Origin: Comamonadaceae bacterium
GTDB lineage: Bacteria > Pseudomonadota > Gammaproteobacteria > Burkholderiales > Burkholderiaceae_C
Length of the DNA stretch: 64,000 bases
Direction of reading: 5' to 3'
Assembly: GCA_004144865.1 (NCBI GenBank)
Contig: SEAY01000007.1
Span: 1-64,000 of the forward strand
Shown here: positions 18,720 through 28,764 of the stretch, piece by piece
Position numbering within the stretch: the stretch's first letter is position 1
How the letters are laid out: every line of letters starts with the position of its first letter
The notes under the pieces: generated by a model
What the model saw: the letters and a program-made list of their open reading frames with translations, nothing else
Told to the model about the DNA's origin: nothing
Databases searched by the model: none
Translations under genes and position numbers: made by a program

Positions 18720-19186
18720 ACATCGCCGCACTGGCCGCGCGCGTGCCCTACAGCTTCGTGGCGCTGCTCGCGCGCTTTTCGATCGCCGCGGTTTTCTGGT
18801 CCTCGGGGCAGACCAAGGTGACGGGCTTCGCCCTGGACTTCGTCCGCGGGGAGTTCGCGCCCGGCTGGCCGCGCCTGTCCGACAACGCCGTGGCCCTGTT
18901 CCGCGACGAATACCGGCTGCCGCTGCTGGCGCCGGAGTGGGGCGCGCTCATGGCGGCGGTGGGCGAGCACGTGCTCCCGGTGCTCTTGCTCGCCGGGCTG
19001 GCCACGCGCTTGTCGGCGCTTGCGTTGCTTGCCATGACGCTGGTCATCCAGCTCTTCGTGTATCCCGGCGCCTATGCGACGCACGGCACCTGGGCGGCCC
19101 TGCTGCTGATGCTGGTGGCGCAGGGTGCCGGGGCCTTCTCGCTGGACCACTGGCTCGCGCGCGGAGGCCGCCCTTGGCCGCGGTGA
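18716..19186 (+). CDS. DoxX family membrane protein of the bufferin operon
   Basis: A 156-residue integral membrane protein with four predicted helices and typical DoxX features (RFSIAAVFWSSGQTKV near residue 20, EHVLPVLLLAGLATR near 88, final FSLDHWL). DoxX-like proteins are regular members of bufferin operons (sometimes called BufD). They may serve the redox state of the modified peptide or of the membrane; the exact role is unknown. It overlaps bufC by 4 bp, and its stop touches a possible upstream start of the sigma factor. Confidence 0.85.
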   Translation: MNIAALAARVPYSFVALLARFSIAAVFWSSGQTKVTGFALDFVRGEFAPGWPRLSDNAVALFRDEYRLPLLAPEWGALMAAVGEHVLPVLLLAGLATRLSALALLAMTLVIQLFVYPGAYATHGTWAALLLMLVAQGAGAFSLDHWLARGGRPWPR

Positions 19187-19248
19187 TGCCGGCATGCACA
19201 ATGGGCCCGCCCCTGCCGACCGGACCGGCCGCGCGGGGGCGTCCCGCC

Positions 19249-19812
19249 ATGGCGACTCCGGATCCCGCCGACTCCACCGAAGCGCGCCTGCGCGGCCAGT
19301 TCCTGGCGGCGCAGGCCGGGGACGCCGTCGCGTACCGGCAGTTCCTCGACGCGTTGAGCCGGCACCTGCGGGCGTTCCTGCGTCGCCGCATGGCCGCCTG
19401 GCCCGACGACGTGGAAGACCTCGTGCAGGAGACGCTGCTGGCCATCCATCACGGCCGCCACACCTACCGTCCCGAGCAGCCCCTGACGGCGTGGGTGCAC
19501 ACCATCGCGCGCTACAAGCTGGTGGATTTCCTGCGCGCGCGCTCGCGCCACGAGGCCCTGAACGACCCGCTGGACGAGGAGGACGCGATCTTCGCGTCGG
19601 CCGATGGCCAGGCCGCGGAGACGAGGCGCGACCTCGAGCAGATCCTGCAGACCTTGCCCGAGCGGCAGCGTGTCGCCCTGGTCATGGTGAAGCTCGCGGG
19701 CGCATCCGTTGCCGAGACGGCGCAGGCCACGGGCCTCTCGGAAGCCTCGGTCAAGGTCGGCGTGCACCGCACGCTCAAGGCGCTGGTGGCGCGATTCCGG
19801 AGTGACGCATGA
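19249..19812 (+). CDS. sigF: ECF-like sigma factor, SigF type
   Basis: A 187-residue sigma-70 family factor. Region 2 includes WPDDVEDLVQETLLAIHHGRH and AWVHTIARYKLVDFLR (about residues 50-95). Region 4 includes LPERQRVALVMVKLAGASVAETAQ with the helix-turn-helix. The ATG at 19249 is preceded by a G-rich site; an alternative ATG at 19186 overlaps the previous stop (TGATG) and would add 21 Pro/Gly-rich residues. Its neighbour is an NrsF-type anti-sigma. It probably reads the GTAACC-N16-CGAA promoter at 16731, which would make the operon self-activating. Confidence 0.9.
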   Translation: MATPDPADSTEARLRGQFLAAQAGDAVAYRQFLDALSRHLRAFLRRRMAAWPDDVEDLVQETLLAIHHGRHTYRPEQPLTAWVHTIARYKLVDFLRARSRHEALNDPLDEEDAIFASADGQAAETRRDLEQILQTLPERQRVALVMVKLAGASVAETAQATGLSEASVKVGVHRTLKALVARFRSDA

Positions 19813-20450
19813 AGACCGACGATCTCGTCGCCGCCCTCGCGGCCGCGGCCGTGCCCGTGGACCCGGTTCGCGCCGATCGCCGCTTCCTGCTGCGGCTCTC
19901 GCTGGGCGTGCTGCTGGCGCTGGGACTGATGCTGCTGTTCCTGGGGCCGCGTCCCGACCTCGCCGCAGCGGCCACGCTGCCCATGTTCTGGGTGAAGCTC
20001 GGCTTGCCGGCCGCGGTCGCCGGTGCGGCGTGGCTGCTGCTGCTCCGCCTGGCGCACCCCGGCATGCGGACGAAGGGCGCCGGGGCCGCGGCGGTGCTGC
20101 CGCTGGCCCTGATGTCGGCCGCAGGTGCGCTGGTGCTGCTGCAAGCGCCCGGCAGCGAGCGGCTGGCGCTGGTGCTGGGCGACACCTGGCGCGAGTGCCT
20201 CCTCAACATCGGCCTGCTCTCGCTGCCCGTGCTGCTGCTGGCGCTGGTCGCCGTGCGCGGCCTGGCCCCGACCCGGCTGCGCCTCACGGGTGCGGCCGCC
20301 GGACTCTTCGCCGGGGCCGCGGCTGCGTTCGCCTATGCCTTCCATTGCCCCGAGCTGGCGCCCCCCTTCCTCGGCGCCTGGTACGTGACCGGGATCCTCA
20401 TCCCATGCGCCCTGGGCGCGGCGCTCGGGCGCCGGGCGCTGCGCTGGTAG
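19809..20450 (+). CDS. nrsF: NrsF-type anti-sigma factor (DUF1109)
   Basis: A 213-residue protein with a short cytoplasmic N-terminus (MKTDDLVAALAAAAVPVDPV) and six hydrophobic helices. This is the NrsF layout, in which the membrane protein holds the sigma factor and conserved periplasmic cysteines sense metal. Cysteines are present here near residue 135 (WRECLLNIG), at 179 (FHCPELAPPF) and at 202. It overlaps sigF by 4 bp. The last 53 bp overlap the convergent alpha/beta hydrolase gene. Confidence 0.88.
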   Translation: MKTDDLVAALAAAAVPVDPVRADRRFLLRLSLGVLLALGLMLLFLGPRPDLAAAATLPMFWVKLGLPAAVAGAAWLLLLRLAHPGMRTKGAGAAAVLPLALMSAAGALVLLQAPGSERLALVLGDTWRECLLNIGLLSLPVLLLALVAVRGLAPTRLRLTGAAAGLFAGAAAAFAYAFHCPELAPPFLGAWYVTGILIPCALGAALGRRALRW

Positions 20451-21381
20451 GCCCAGCGCTGCCCGCGCGCAGGAAGCGCTCGTAGGCCAGCGCGGTCTCG
20501 CGCGGCGCTTCCATCATCGGCAGGTGGCCCAGGCCGGGCAGCACCTGCACGTCGGCGGACGGCAGCCGGCGCCGCAGCAGTTCGGCTCCGGAGACGTCGA
20601 ACACCTGGTCCGCGCCGCCCCACAGCACCAGCGTGCGTGCGCGCAGGGTGTCCACGCGCGCATCCAGCAGGTGGCGATGCGCGAGCTGCTGGTTCCAGAT
20701 CCTCTGGTTGGACTCCGCCTGCGCCAGCGCGGCAGCGCGGCTCGCCTGCAGCACGGGCCAGGGCAGGAAGGGGCGCCGCGCGAACACGAGGTCCAGCATC
20801 GCCTCGAACTGCTGCGGCGTGCGCACCACCAGCGGTGCCTGTCCTGCATCGATCATGCGGTCCATCGCGCTCGGGTGCGGCGAGCGGATGCCGTGCGGCG
20901 ACCCGATGAGGGCGACACTCGCCACGCGCTGCGGGTACTGCTGCGCGAACAGCACGGCGAGGGTGCCTCCCATCGAGTTGCCGGCCAGGTGGACCCGCTC
21001 CAGGCCGAGCGCATCCAGCAGGGCGCGCAGCCTCTGCACCTGCGCGGGATAGTCGTAAACCTCGCTCTCGTTGCGCCCGCTCTCGCCGAAACCGGGCAGG
21101 TCGGGCGCGATCACGCGCCAGCTGCCGGTGAGGGGCCGCGCGAAATCCACCCAGTGGTCCTTCTCCGCGAAGATGCCGTGCAGCAGCACGACGGTCTCGC
21201 CTTCGCCCCCGGCGAGATAGTGGATGTCGTGGCCGGCGGCGGCAACGGTATGCTCGGCCAGGCCAGAGAGGCTGCGGTTGGCCGCCAGCAGCGGGGCGAG
21301 GAACAGCTGCGGCAGCGCGTACCAGGCGCCGGCCAGGGCCAGGAGGAGCGCGGCGAGGGCCGCGGCAAGGCGTTTCTTCAT
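20398..21381 (-). CDS. alpha/beta hydrolase, membrane-anchored or exported
   Basis: A 327-residue alpha/beta-hydrolase with an N-terminal membrane helix or signal (LAAALAALLLALAGAWYALP, residues 5-24). Seen are the oxyanion VVLLHGIF, DLPGFGESGR, the nucleophile elbow GNSMGG near residue 147, and the catalytic His in LPGLGHLPMME near 288. This resembles meta-cleavage hydrolase or lipase-like esterases, but the substrate cannot be told. It is a single gene convergent with nrsF (53-bp overlap) and followed upstream by the photolyase gene on the same strand. Confidence 0.8.
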   Translation of the reverse strand: MKKRLAAALAALLLALAGAWYALPQLFLAPLLAANRSLSGLAEHTVAAAGHDIHYLAGGEGETVVLLHGIFAEKDHWVDFARPLTGSWRVIAPDLPGFGESGRNESEVYDYPAQVQRLRALLDALGLERVHLAGNSMGGTLAVLFAQQYPQRVASVALIGSPHGIRSPHPSAMDRMIDAGQAPLVVRTPQQFEAMLDLVFARRPFLPWPVLQASRAAALAQAESNQRIWNQQLAHRHLLDARVDTLRARTLVLWGGADQVFDVSGAELLRRRLPSADVQVLPGLGHLPMMEAPRETALAYERFLRAGSAGPTSAAPGARAPRPGRMG

Positions 21382-21445
21382 TGTTCGTCGGTGTTCGGGT
21401 CGGTGGCGCGCACTTTAGCGCCGCGGCGATCACGCGGCCCGACGG

Positions 21446-22894
21446 CTACGCGCCGCGCCCCTTCACCACCGCATACCGCCGCAGGGTCTCCTCCCGCGCC
21501 TGCGCGTGGTCCACGATCGGCAGCGGATAATCGCGCCCCAGCTCCAATCCCGCGGCGGCCAGGTCCACGGGCTTCGCGGTCCAGGGCGCATGGATCACCG
21601 CTTTCGGCAGCCGCGCGAGCTGCGGCAGGTAACGCGCCACGAACTTCCCTTCGGGATCGAAGCGCCCGCCCTGGCTCACCGGGTTGAAGATGCGGAAGTA
21701 AGGCTGCGCGTCGCAGCCCGAGGAGCTCGCCCACTGCCAGCCGCCGTTGTTGGAGGCCAGCTCGTAGTCGTTCAGCCGGTCCGCGAAGTAGCGCTCGCCG
21801 TGCCGCCAGTCGATGCCGAGGTCCTTGCAGAGGAAACTGGCCGTCACCATGCGCAGGCGGTTGTGCATGTAGCCGGTCTGGTTCAGCTGGGCCATGGCGG
21901 CGTCCACAAGCGGGTAGCCGGTGCGGCCCTCGCTCCAGGCGGTGAAGCGCACCTCGGCCAGCGGCCCGGTTTCCCAGGCGATGCGGTCGTACTCGGGGCG
22001 GAAGCTGCGGCCTTCGCCCACCTGCGGGAAGTTGGCGAGCACCTGCGCGTAGAAATCGCGCCAGGCCAGTTCCTTCAACCACGTGGCCGCGCCGCTGCTC
22101 GCGTTCCGGCGCGCCATCGCCGCCAGCCTGCGGATGGACACGGTGCCGAAGCGCAGGTGAACGCCGAGGTAGCTGGGGCCTTTCACCGCGGGTGCATCGC
22201 GCAGCGCGTCGTAGCGATCGATGCGCCCGGCGAAATCGTTCACCAGCGCCTCGGCACCTTCCGTGCCGGGGCGGATGCCGAGCGCCCGCAGGTTGGTGCG
22301 CTCGAAACCCAGCGTTTCCAGCTCGGGCACGACCGGCGCGGGGGCGGAAGCGAGCCGCTGCGCGTAGCGCTCCACCGGATAGGCCTTCAGGTAGAAATCG
22401 TCCAGCTTCCCGTGCCACGCCCGGCTGTACGGCGTGAACACGGAATAGGGCTTGCCAGCCTGCGTCTGGATCTCCTCCCGTTCGAAGACGACGTGGTCCT
22501 TGAAGGTGTGCAGGGCGATGCCGGCCCCAGCGAGGCGGTCGCGCACCGCGGCGTCGCGGGCCAGCGCCGACGGCTCATCGTCGTGGTTGGCGAACACCGC
22601 CTGGACACCCAACCGTCGCGCCAGGGCCGGCAGTTCGTCGGCGGCGACGCCGTGCAGGGCATGCAGCCCCCCACCGCCGAGCGCGCGCAGGGTACCGTCC
22701 AGCGCCGCGACGCTGTCGCGGATGAACTCCACGCGGCGATCCTGCCTCGGCAGCGGATCCAGCAGGGCCGTGTCGAAGACGAAGGCGCAGTGCACCGTCC
22801 GCGCGGCCTTGAGGGCCTGGTACAGGGCCGCGTGATCGGTGCAGCGCAAGTCACGCCGGAACCAAACCAGCGCGGACGCATAGGGGGTGTCCAT
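21446..22894 (-). CDS. phrB: deoxyribodipyrimidine photolyase
   Basis: Light-driven repair of cyclobutane pyrimidine dimers, using FAD and an antenna chromophore. The 482-residue class I protein starts with ALVWFRRDLRCTDHAALYQAL and has the C-terminal FAD-binding core. That core includes WRDFYAQVLANFP, TGYPLVDAAMAQLNQTGYMHNRLRM (the Trp-to-FAD loop region) and DYELASNNGGWQW near residue 390. The ATG at 22894 gives the family-typical N-terminus; a longer in-frame reading extends into algH and is not real. It diverges from algH with only 18 bp between the starts. Confidence 0.96.
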   Translation of the reverse strand: MDTPYASALVWFRRDLRCTDHAALYQALKAARTVHCAFVFDTALLDPLPRQDRRVEFIRDSVAALDGTLRALGGGGLHALHGVAADELPALARRLGVQAVFANHDDEPSALARDAAVRDRLAGAGIALHTFKDHVVFEREEIQTQAGKPYSVFTPYSRAWHGKLDDFYLKAYPVERYAQRLASAPAPVVPELETLGFERTNLRALGIRPGTEGAEALVNDFAGRIDRYDALRDAPAVKGPSYLGVHLRFGTVSIRRLAAMARRNASSGAATWLKELAWRDFYAQVLANFPQVGEGRSFRPEYDRIAWETGPLAEVRFTAWSEGRTGYPLVDAAMAQLNQTGYMHNRLRMVTASFLCKDLGIDWRHGERYFADRLNDYELASNNGGWQWASSSGCDAQPYFRIFNPVSQGGRFDPEGKFVARYLPQLARLPKAVIHAPWTAKPVDLAAAGLELGRDYPLPIVDHAQAREETLRRYAVVKGRGA

Positions 22895-22899
22895 CCAAC

Positions 22900-22905
22900 T
22901 AAAAT
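22900..22905 (+). promoter_or_regulatory. candidate -10 box directly before algH
   Basis: TAAAAT ends 7 bp before the algH ATG in an 18-bp divergent spacer. Transcription would begin at or next to the start codon. Confidence 0.35.
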
Positions 22906-22912
22906 CTACCCC

Positions 22913-23512
22913 ATGGCAGACGACGCCGATTCGATGAACCTGACGCACCACTTCCTGATAGCCATGCCGGGGCTGCAGGACGCGTCGTTCGCACGCTCGG
23001 TGGTCTACCTGTGCGAGCACAGCCCCCGCGGCGCCCTGGGCCTGGTGATCAACAAGCCCACGGACATCAACCTGCAGAACCTGTTCGAGAAGGTCGACCT
23101 GCCGCTGGGCCGCGACGAGCTCGCGCGCACGCCCGTGCTGCAGGGCGGACCGGTGCAGACGGAACGCGGGTTCGTGCTGCACGAGGCCGTGCACGCCGAA
23201 GGGGCGGACGCGAACGAATCGGTCTACGCCTCCACCATGACGATCCCGGGCGGCCTGGAGATGACGACCTCCAAGGACGTGCTGGAAGCGATCGCCACCG
23301 GCGCCGGGCCGCGCAAGCTGCTGGTGACGCTGGGCTACTCGGCCTGGGGCGAGGGCCAGCTCGAGTCGGAGCTGGCCGAGAACAGCTGGCTCACCGTCGG
23401 CGCCGACCCCAGCGTGATCTTCGACACCCCGATCGAGGAACGCTACGAGAAGGCGCTGTCGCTGCTGGGCCTGCAGTCGTGGATGCTGTCTCCCGGGGCG
23501 GGGCACGCGTGA
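22913..23512 (+). CDS. algH: YqgE/AlgH family protein
   Basis: A 199-residue member of UPF0301. Seen are NLTHHFLIAMPGLQDASFARSVVYLCEH at the N-terminus, GALGLVINKP, and VTLGYSAWGEGQLESEL. The family is almost always next to ruvX. Its biochemical role is poorly defined; a link to alginate control was reported in Pseudomonas. There is no ribosome site before the ATG, and a taaaat box lies only 7 bp upstream, so the message may be leaderless. The stop overlaps the ruvX GTG start. Confidence 0.95.
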   Translation: MADDADSMNLTHHFLIAMPGLQDASFARSVVYLCEHSPRGALGLVINKPTDINLQNLFEKVDLPLGRDELARTPVLQGGPVQTERGFVLHEAVHAEGADANESVYASTMTIPGGLEMTTSKDVLEAIATGAGPRKLLVTLGYSAWGEGQLESELAENSWLTVGADPSVIFDTPIEERYEKALSLLGLQSWMLSPGAGHA

Positions 23513-23925
23513 CCACCGCGGCGCCCGAAGTCCCTCCGCAGTTCCAGACCTTCCTCGCTTTCGATTACGGCCTCAGGCGCACCGGCGTGGCGGTGGGCAA
23601 CCGCATGCTGCGCACGGCGACGCCGCAACCCACCATCCGCGCGGATTCCACCGAGGCACGCCTCGCCGCCGCCGAGGCGCGGGTGCGCGAATGGCAGCCC
23701 GACGCGCTGGTGGTGGGGGTGCCCTTCCACCCGGATGGCGCCAGCCACGACAATACGGCCCGCGCGCGCAAGTTCGCGCGGCAACTGCGCGGCCGCTGCG
23801 GCAAGCCGGTGTACGAGGTGGACGAGCGCTACAGCACCACCGAGGCCCTGTCTTCCGGCGCCCGCGACGCCGACGCGGGCGCGGCCTGCGTCATCCTGGA
23901 ACAGTTCTTGAGGAGCCTGCCTTGA
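23509..23925 (+). CDS. ruvX: Holliday junction resolvase-like / pre-16S rRNA nuclease
   Basis: YqgF-family RNase H-fold protein of 138 residues with a GTG start overlapping the algH stop (GTGA). Motifs include the first catalytic Asp in FLAFDYGLRRTGVAVGN (near residue 19), LVVGVPFHPDG, YEVDERYSTTEA and the last acidic residue in ARDADAGAACVILEQFL. The family processes the 5' end of 16S rRNA and may act on junction DNA. Its stop overlaps the TTG start of pyrR. Confidence 0.94.
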   Translation: MTTAAPEVPPQFQTFLAFDYGLRRTGVAVGNRMLRTATPQPTIRADSTEARLAAAEARVREWQPDALVVGVPFHPDGASHDNTARARKFARQLRGRCGKPVYEVDERYSTTEALSSGARDADAGAACVILEQFLRSLP

Positions 23926-24440
23926 ACCCCGACTCTTCCAACGGCGTGCTGGCGCTGGACGCCGAGGGCGTGTACCGCGAGCTCGCGCGCGGCGTGAAGC
24001 AGCTGCTGCGCCCCGATTCCCGCCTGGTCGGCATCACCTCCGGCGGCGCCTGGCTGGCCGAGCGCCTGCAGAAGGACCTGGGCCTGCCCGGCGAAGCCGG
24101 TGTGATCTCCTCGGCGATGCATCGCGACGACTACGCGAGCCGCGGGCTGGCCGCGAGCGCGCAGACCCAGCTCGACTTCGACGTCAACGGCGCCCACATC
24201 CTGCTGCTCGACGACGTGCTCTACACCGGCCGCACCATCCGTGCGGTGCTCAACGAGCTGTTCGATTACGGGCGGCCGGCGGCGGTGCAGCTCGCGGTGC
24301 TGGTGGACCGCGGCGGCCGCGAGCTGCCGGTGCAGGCCGACTTCGCCGCCGCGCGCGTGACCTTGCCGGCCGACCAGGCGCTGGAGCTGGCACGCGACCC
24401 CGCCGGGCTCTTCAGCTTCCAGCTCGAGCGCGCGAACTGA
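23922..24440 (+). CDS. pyrR: PyrR bifunctional regulator / uracil phosphoribosyltransferase
   Basis: A 172-residue type I phosphoribosyltransferase. The PRPP loop is [21 protein letters not shown] near residue 90, preceded by [13 protein letters not shown] and followed by [16 protein letters not shown]. It starts at TTG overlapping the ruvX stop (TTGA). In Gram-positives PyrR binds pyr mRNA and controls attenuation. In proteobacteria with pyrR-pyrB-pyrC' clusters its role is less clear, and no attenuator is visible here before pyrB (7-bp gap). Confidence 0.93.
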   Translation: MNPDSSNGVLALDAEGVYRELARGVKQLLRPDSRLVGITSGGAWLAERLQKDLGLPGEAGVISSAMHRDDYASRGLAASAQTQLDFDVNGAHILLLDDVLYTGRTIRAVLNELFDYGRPAAVQLAVLVDRGGRELPVQADFAAARVTLPADQALELARDPAGLFSFQLERAN

Positions 24441-24447
24441 CCCGAAC

Positions 24448-25419
24448 ATGCTCTACAAACGCAACCCGCAACTGAACAAGAACGGAGAGCTGGTCCACCT
24501 GCTCTCCATCGAGGGACTGCCGCGCGACATCCTCACGCACATCCTCGACACCGCCTCCAACTTCGTGAGCGTGAGCGACCGCGAGGTGAAGAAGGTCCCG
24601 CTGCTGCGCGGCAAGAGCGTATTCAACCTGTTCTTCGAGAACAGCACGCGCACGCGAACCACCTTCGAGATCGCGGCCACGCGCCTGTCGGCCGACGTGA
24701 TCAACCTCGACATCGCGCGCTCCTCCGCGAGCAAGGGCGAGTCGCTGCTGGACACCATCGCCAACCTGTCGGCGATGGCCGCCGACATCTTCGTGGTGCG
24801 CCACAGCGAATCGGGCGCGCCCTACCTGATCGCCCAGCACGTCGCGCCGCACGTGCACGTGGTCAATGCGGGCGACGGCCGCCATGCGCACCCCACGCAG
24901 GGGCTGCTGGACATGTACACCATCCGTCACTACAAGAAGGACTTCAGCAACCTCACCGTGGCGATCGTGGGCGACGTGCTGCATTCGCGCGTGGCGCGTT
25001 CCGACATCCACGCGCTCACCACGCTGGGCTGCGCCGAGGTGCGCGTGGTCGGGCCCAAGACGCTCGTGCCCGCCGACATGAAGGAGATGGGCGTGCGCGT
25101 GTGCCACTCGCTGGAAGAGGGCATCAAGGGCTGCGACGTCATCATCATGCTGCGGCTGCAGAACGAGCGCATGAGCGGCGCGCTGCTGCCCTCGTCGCAG
25201 GAGTTCTTCAAGCGCTACGGCCTCACGCCCGAGCGCCTCACGCTCGCCAAGCCCGATTGCATCGTCATGCACCCGGGGCCGATCAACCGCGGGGTGGAGA
25301 TCGACTCGGCGGTGGTGGACGGCCGGCAGAGCGTGATCCTGCCGCAGGTGACCTTCGGCATCGCCGTGCGCATGGCGGTGATGGGCATCGTGGCCGGACA
25401 CAGCGGAGGCGCCGCATGA
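24448..25419 (+). CDS. pyrB: aspartate carbamoyltransferase catalytic subunit
   Basis: First committed step of pyrimidine synthesis, joining carbamoyl phosphate and aspartate. The 323-residue protein has the carbamoyl-phosphate loop STRTRTTFE (about residues 64-72), [15 protein letters not shown], and [11 protein letters not shown] near the C-terminus. An N-terminal extension ([18 protein letters not shown]) is as seen in Pseudomonas-type class A enzymes that need a dihydroorotase-like partner. The pyrC' gene overlaps it by 4 bp, in line with such a complex. Confidence 0.97.
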   Translation: MLYKRNPQLNKNGELVHLLSIEGLPRDILTHILDTASNFVSVSDREVKKVPLLRGKSVFNLFFENSTRTRTTFEIAATRLSADVINLDIARSSASKGESLLDTIANLSAMAADIFVVRHSESGAPYLIAQHVAPHVHVVNAGDGRHAHPTQGLLDMYTIRHYKKDFSNLTVAIVGDVLHSRVARSDIHALTTLGCAEVRVVGPKTLVPADMKEMGVRVCHSLEEGIKGCDVIIMLRLQNERMSGALLPSSQEFFKRYGLTPERLTLAKPDCIVMHPGPINRGVEIDSAVVDGRQSVILPQVTFGIAVRMAVMGIVAGHSGGAA

Positions 25420-26717
25420 AGATCCTGATCCGCAACGGCCGGGTGATCGACCCGGCGCGCAACTTCGACGAGATCTGCGACGTCGCCCTGGCCGCCGGCC
25501 GCGTGATCGGCGTCGGCCAGGTGCCCGAGGGCTTCGCGCCCAACCGCACGATCGACGCCCGCGGCTGCATCGTGGCGCCGGGGCTGGTGGACCTCGCCGC
25601 GCGGCTGCGCGAGCCCGGCCACGAACACGAGGGCATGCTGGAAAGCGAGATGGGCGCGGCGGTTGCCGGTGGCGTCACCAGCCTGGTCTGCCCGCCGGAC
25701 ACCGATCCGGTGCTCGACGAACCCGGCCTCGTCGACATGCTCAAGTTCCGCGCCGAGAAGCTGCACCAGGCGCGCGTGTTCCCGCTGGGCGCGCTCACGC
25801 GCAACCTGGCCGGCGAGGTGCTCACCGAGATGGCCGAACTCACCGAGTCCGGCTGCGTGGGCTTCAGCCAGGCCGAGGTGCCGCTGCAGAACACGCAGGT
25901 GCTGCAGCGCGCGCTGCAGTACGCGTCGACCTTCGGCTACACCGTGTGGCTGCGGCCCCAGGATTACTACCTGGGCAAGGGCGTCGCCGCCAGCGGCCCG
26001 CTCGCCACGCGCCTCGGCCTGTCCGGCGTGCCGGTGGCCGCCGAGACCATCGCGCTGCACACGATCTTCGAGCTGGTGCGCTCCACCGGCGCCCGCGTGC
26101 ACCTGTGCCGCATCAGCAGCGCCAAGGGCGTGGAGCTCGTGCGGGTGGCCAAGCAGGAAGGACTGCCGGTCACCTGCGACGTGAGCATCAACTCGCTGCA
26201 CCTCACCGACGTGGACATCGGCTACTTCGACAGCCGCATGCGCCTGTCGCCGCCGCTGCGCCAGCAGCGCGACCGCGACGCGCTGCGCGAGGGGCTGGCC
26301 GACGGCACCATCGACGCGCTGGTGTCCGACCACACGCCCGTGGACGAGGATGCCAAGACGCTGCCCTTCGCCGAAGCGGAGCCCGGCGCGACGGGACTGG
26401 AGCTGCTGCTGGGCCTGGCGCTGCGCTGGGGCCAGGAAAGCGGCGTGGGCCTGGTGCGCGCGCTCGCCGTGCTCACCTGCGAACCGGCGCGCGTGCTGGG
26501 TGGCGCGCTGGGCACGCTGCAGGCGAGCGCGGGGCAGCTGGTGGACGGCGGCGTGGCCGACGTCTGCATCTTCGACCCGCAGGACGCCTGGACGGTCTCC
26601 CCCGCGGCGCTGCGCAGCCAGGGCCGCAACACGCCGTTCGCCGGGCACGAGCTGCCGGGTCGCGTGCGCTGCACGATCGTCGGCGGCGCCGTGGCCTACG
26701 AGTCCGCCGGCGAGTGA
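25416..26717 (+). CDS. pyrC': dihydroorotase homologue, probably inactive (PyrC')
   Basis: A 433-residue amidohydrolase-fold protein. The active-site HxH that ligates zinc is absent: where dihydroorotases read D-x-H-x-H-L-R-E-P-G, this protein reads [10 protein letters not shown]. The later His region is also altered ([10 protein letters not shown]), while SDHTPVDED keeps its Asp. In Pseudomonas the similar PyrC' lacks activity but is needed to assemble the aspartate carbamoyltransferase dodecamer. Overlap with pyrB by 4 bp supports that role here. A catalytic dihydroorotase should be encoded elsewhere. Confidence 0.88.
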   Translation: MKILIRNGRVIDPARNFDEICDVALAAGRVIGVGQVPEGFAPNRTIDARGCIVAPGLVDLAARLREPGHEHEGMLESEMGAAVAGGVTSLVCPPDTDPVLDEPGLVDMLKFRAEKLHQARVFPLGALTRNLAGEVLTEMAELTESGCVGFSQAEVPLQNTQVLQRALQYASTFGYTVWLRPQDYYLGKGVAASGPLATRLGLSGVPVAAETIALHTIFELVRSTGARVHLCRISSAKGVELVRVAKQEGLPVTCDVSINSLHLTDVDIGYFDSRMRLSPPLRQQRDRDALREGLADGTIDALVSDHTPVDEDAKTLPFAEAEPGATGLELLLGLALRWGQESGVGLVRALAVLTCEPARVLGGALGTLQASAGQLVDGGVADVCIFDPQDAWTVSPAALRSQGRNTPFAGHELPGRVRCTIVGGAVAYESAGE

Positions 26718-27451
26718 GGCCGCTGCTCGCGATCTGGAGGGTGCTGCGCACCCTGGTGCACATCCTCGCCGGGTGGCTGACGATCCGGCTGCTGTTCCCG
26801 CGCTGGAACCTGCAGCGCCGCGACGCGACCGTGCAGTCGTGGGCGCAGCGCATGCTGCGCATCCTGGGCATCCCGCTGCACGTGCACGGGACCGTGCCGG
26901 TGCAGGGCCCCGTGCTCCTGGTCGCGAACCACCTCTCGTGGCTGGACATCCTGGTGCTGCATGCGGCGCGGCATTGCCGCTTCGTGTCCAAGGCGGACGT
27001 GAAGCACTGGCCGCTGATCGGCACGCTCGCCACCGGCGGCGGCACGCTCTTCATCGAGCGCGAGAAGCGGCGCGACGCGATGCGCGTGGTGCACCACATG
27101 GCCGAGAGCCTGCGCGCCGGTGACGTCGTCGCCGTGTTTCCCGAGGGGACCACGGGGGACGGCAGCGCGCTCCTGCCCTTCCACGCCAACCTGCTGCAGG
27201 CGGCGATCTCCACCGGCGCGCCGGTGCAGCCGGTGGCCCTGCGCTACCTGGATCGCCGCACCAAGCGGGACAGCGAGGGGCCGCTGTACCTGGGCGACGA
27301 CACGCTGGTGGGCTCGTTGTGGCGCACGCTGGCGGGACGGCCTTTCGTGGCGCATGTGCGCTTCGGGGAGGCGCAGCAGGCGCAGGGGCGCGACCGCAGG
27401 CAATGGGCGGAGGACCTGCGCGAATCGGTGGACGCGCTGCGGCGTTCGTAG
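26714..27451 (+). CDS. plsC: 1-acyl-sn-glycerol-3-phosphate acyltransferase family
   Basis: A 245-residue membrane-bound lysophospholipid acyltransferase starting at GTG, which overlaps the pyrC' stop. Motifs are NHLSWLDIL (the catalytic NHx4D, near residue 73), FIEREKRRD, and the substrate-binding VFPEGTTGDG near 140. The N-terminal hydrophobic segment suits membrane binding. It ends the algH-ruvX-pyrR-pyrB-pyrC' operon. It may be the main PlsC or a variant with special acyl preference. Confidence 0.9.
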   Translation: MRPLLAIWRVLRTLVHILAGWLTIRLLFPRWNLQRRDATVQSWAQRMLRILGIPLHVHGTVPVQGPVLLVANHLSWLDILVLHAARHCRFVSKADVKHWPLIGTLATGGGTLFIEREKRRDAMRVVHHMAESLRAGDVVAVFPEGTTGDGSALLPFHANLLQAAISTGAPVQPVALRYLDRRTKRDSEGPLYLGDDTLVGSLWRTLAGRPFVAHVRFGEAQQAQGRDRRQWAEDLRESVDALRRS

Positions 27452-27537
27452 GGCGGGGTGAGCGCGCGTAGCGCCGAACCCCGCCGCGCACGCGCACGTG
27501 GCGTCGGGGTTCGCCTGCGGGCTCACCCCGACCTACA
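27452..27537. repeat. long palindromic intergenic repeat (CGAACCCC family)
   Basis: An inverted repeat formed by gcggggtgagcgcgcgtagc...cgaaccccgc and gtcggggttcgcctgcgggc...accccgacctac. A second copy of this family is at 45975-46060, with weaker relatives at 30431-30466 and 54781-54822. It directly follows plsC and may end or stabilise the transcript. Confidence 0.7.
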
Positions 27538-27544
27538 CGGCTTC

Positions 27545-27640
27545 GTCATCCCCGCGTAGGCGGGGACCCAGAGCGTTCACGCCGCGCGGAGCGCGGTTCC
27601 GCGTCCCGAAGCCCTGGATTCCCGCCTGCGCGGGAATGAC
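27545..27640. repeat. REP/BIME-like two-arm repeat
   Basis: The left arm gtcatccccgcgtaggcggg lies at 27545 and the inverted right arm ccctggattcccgcctgcgc ends at 27640. Each arm is a hairpin on its own. The region lies between the convergent ends of plsC and the ABC ATPase gene. Confidence 0.75.
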
Positions 27641-27644
27641 GGAT

Positions 27645-28751
<1,107 letters not shown>

Positions 28752-28764
28752 GGACCCATTCTAG

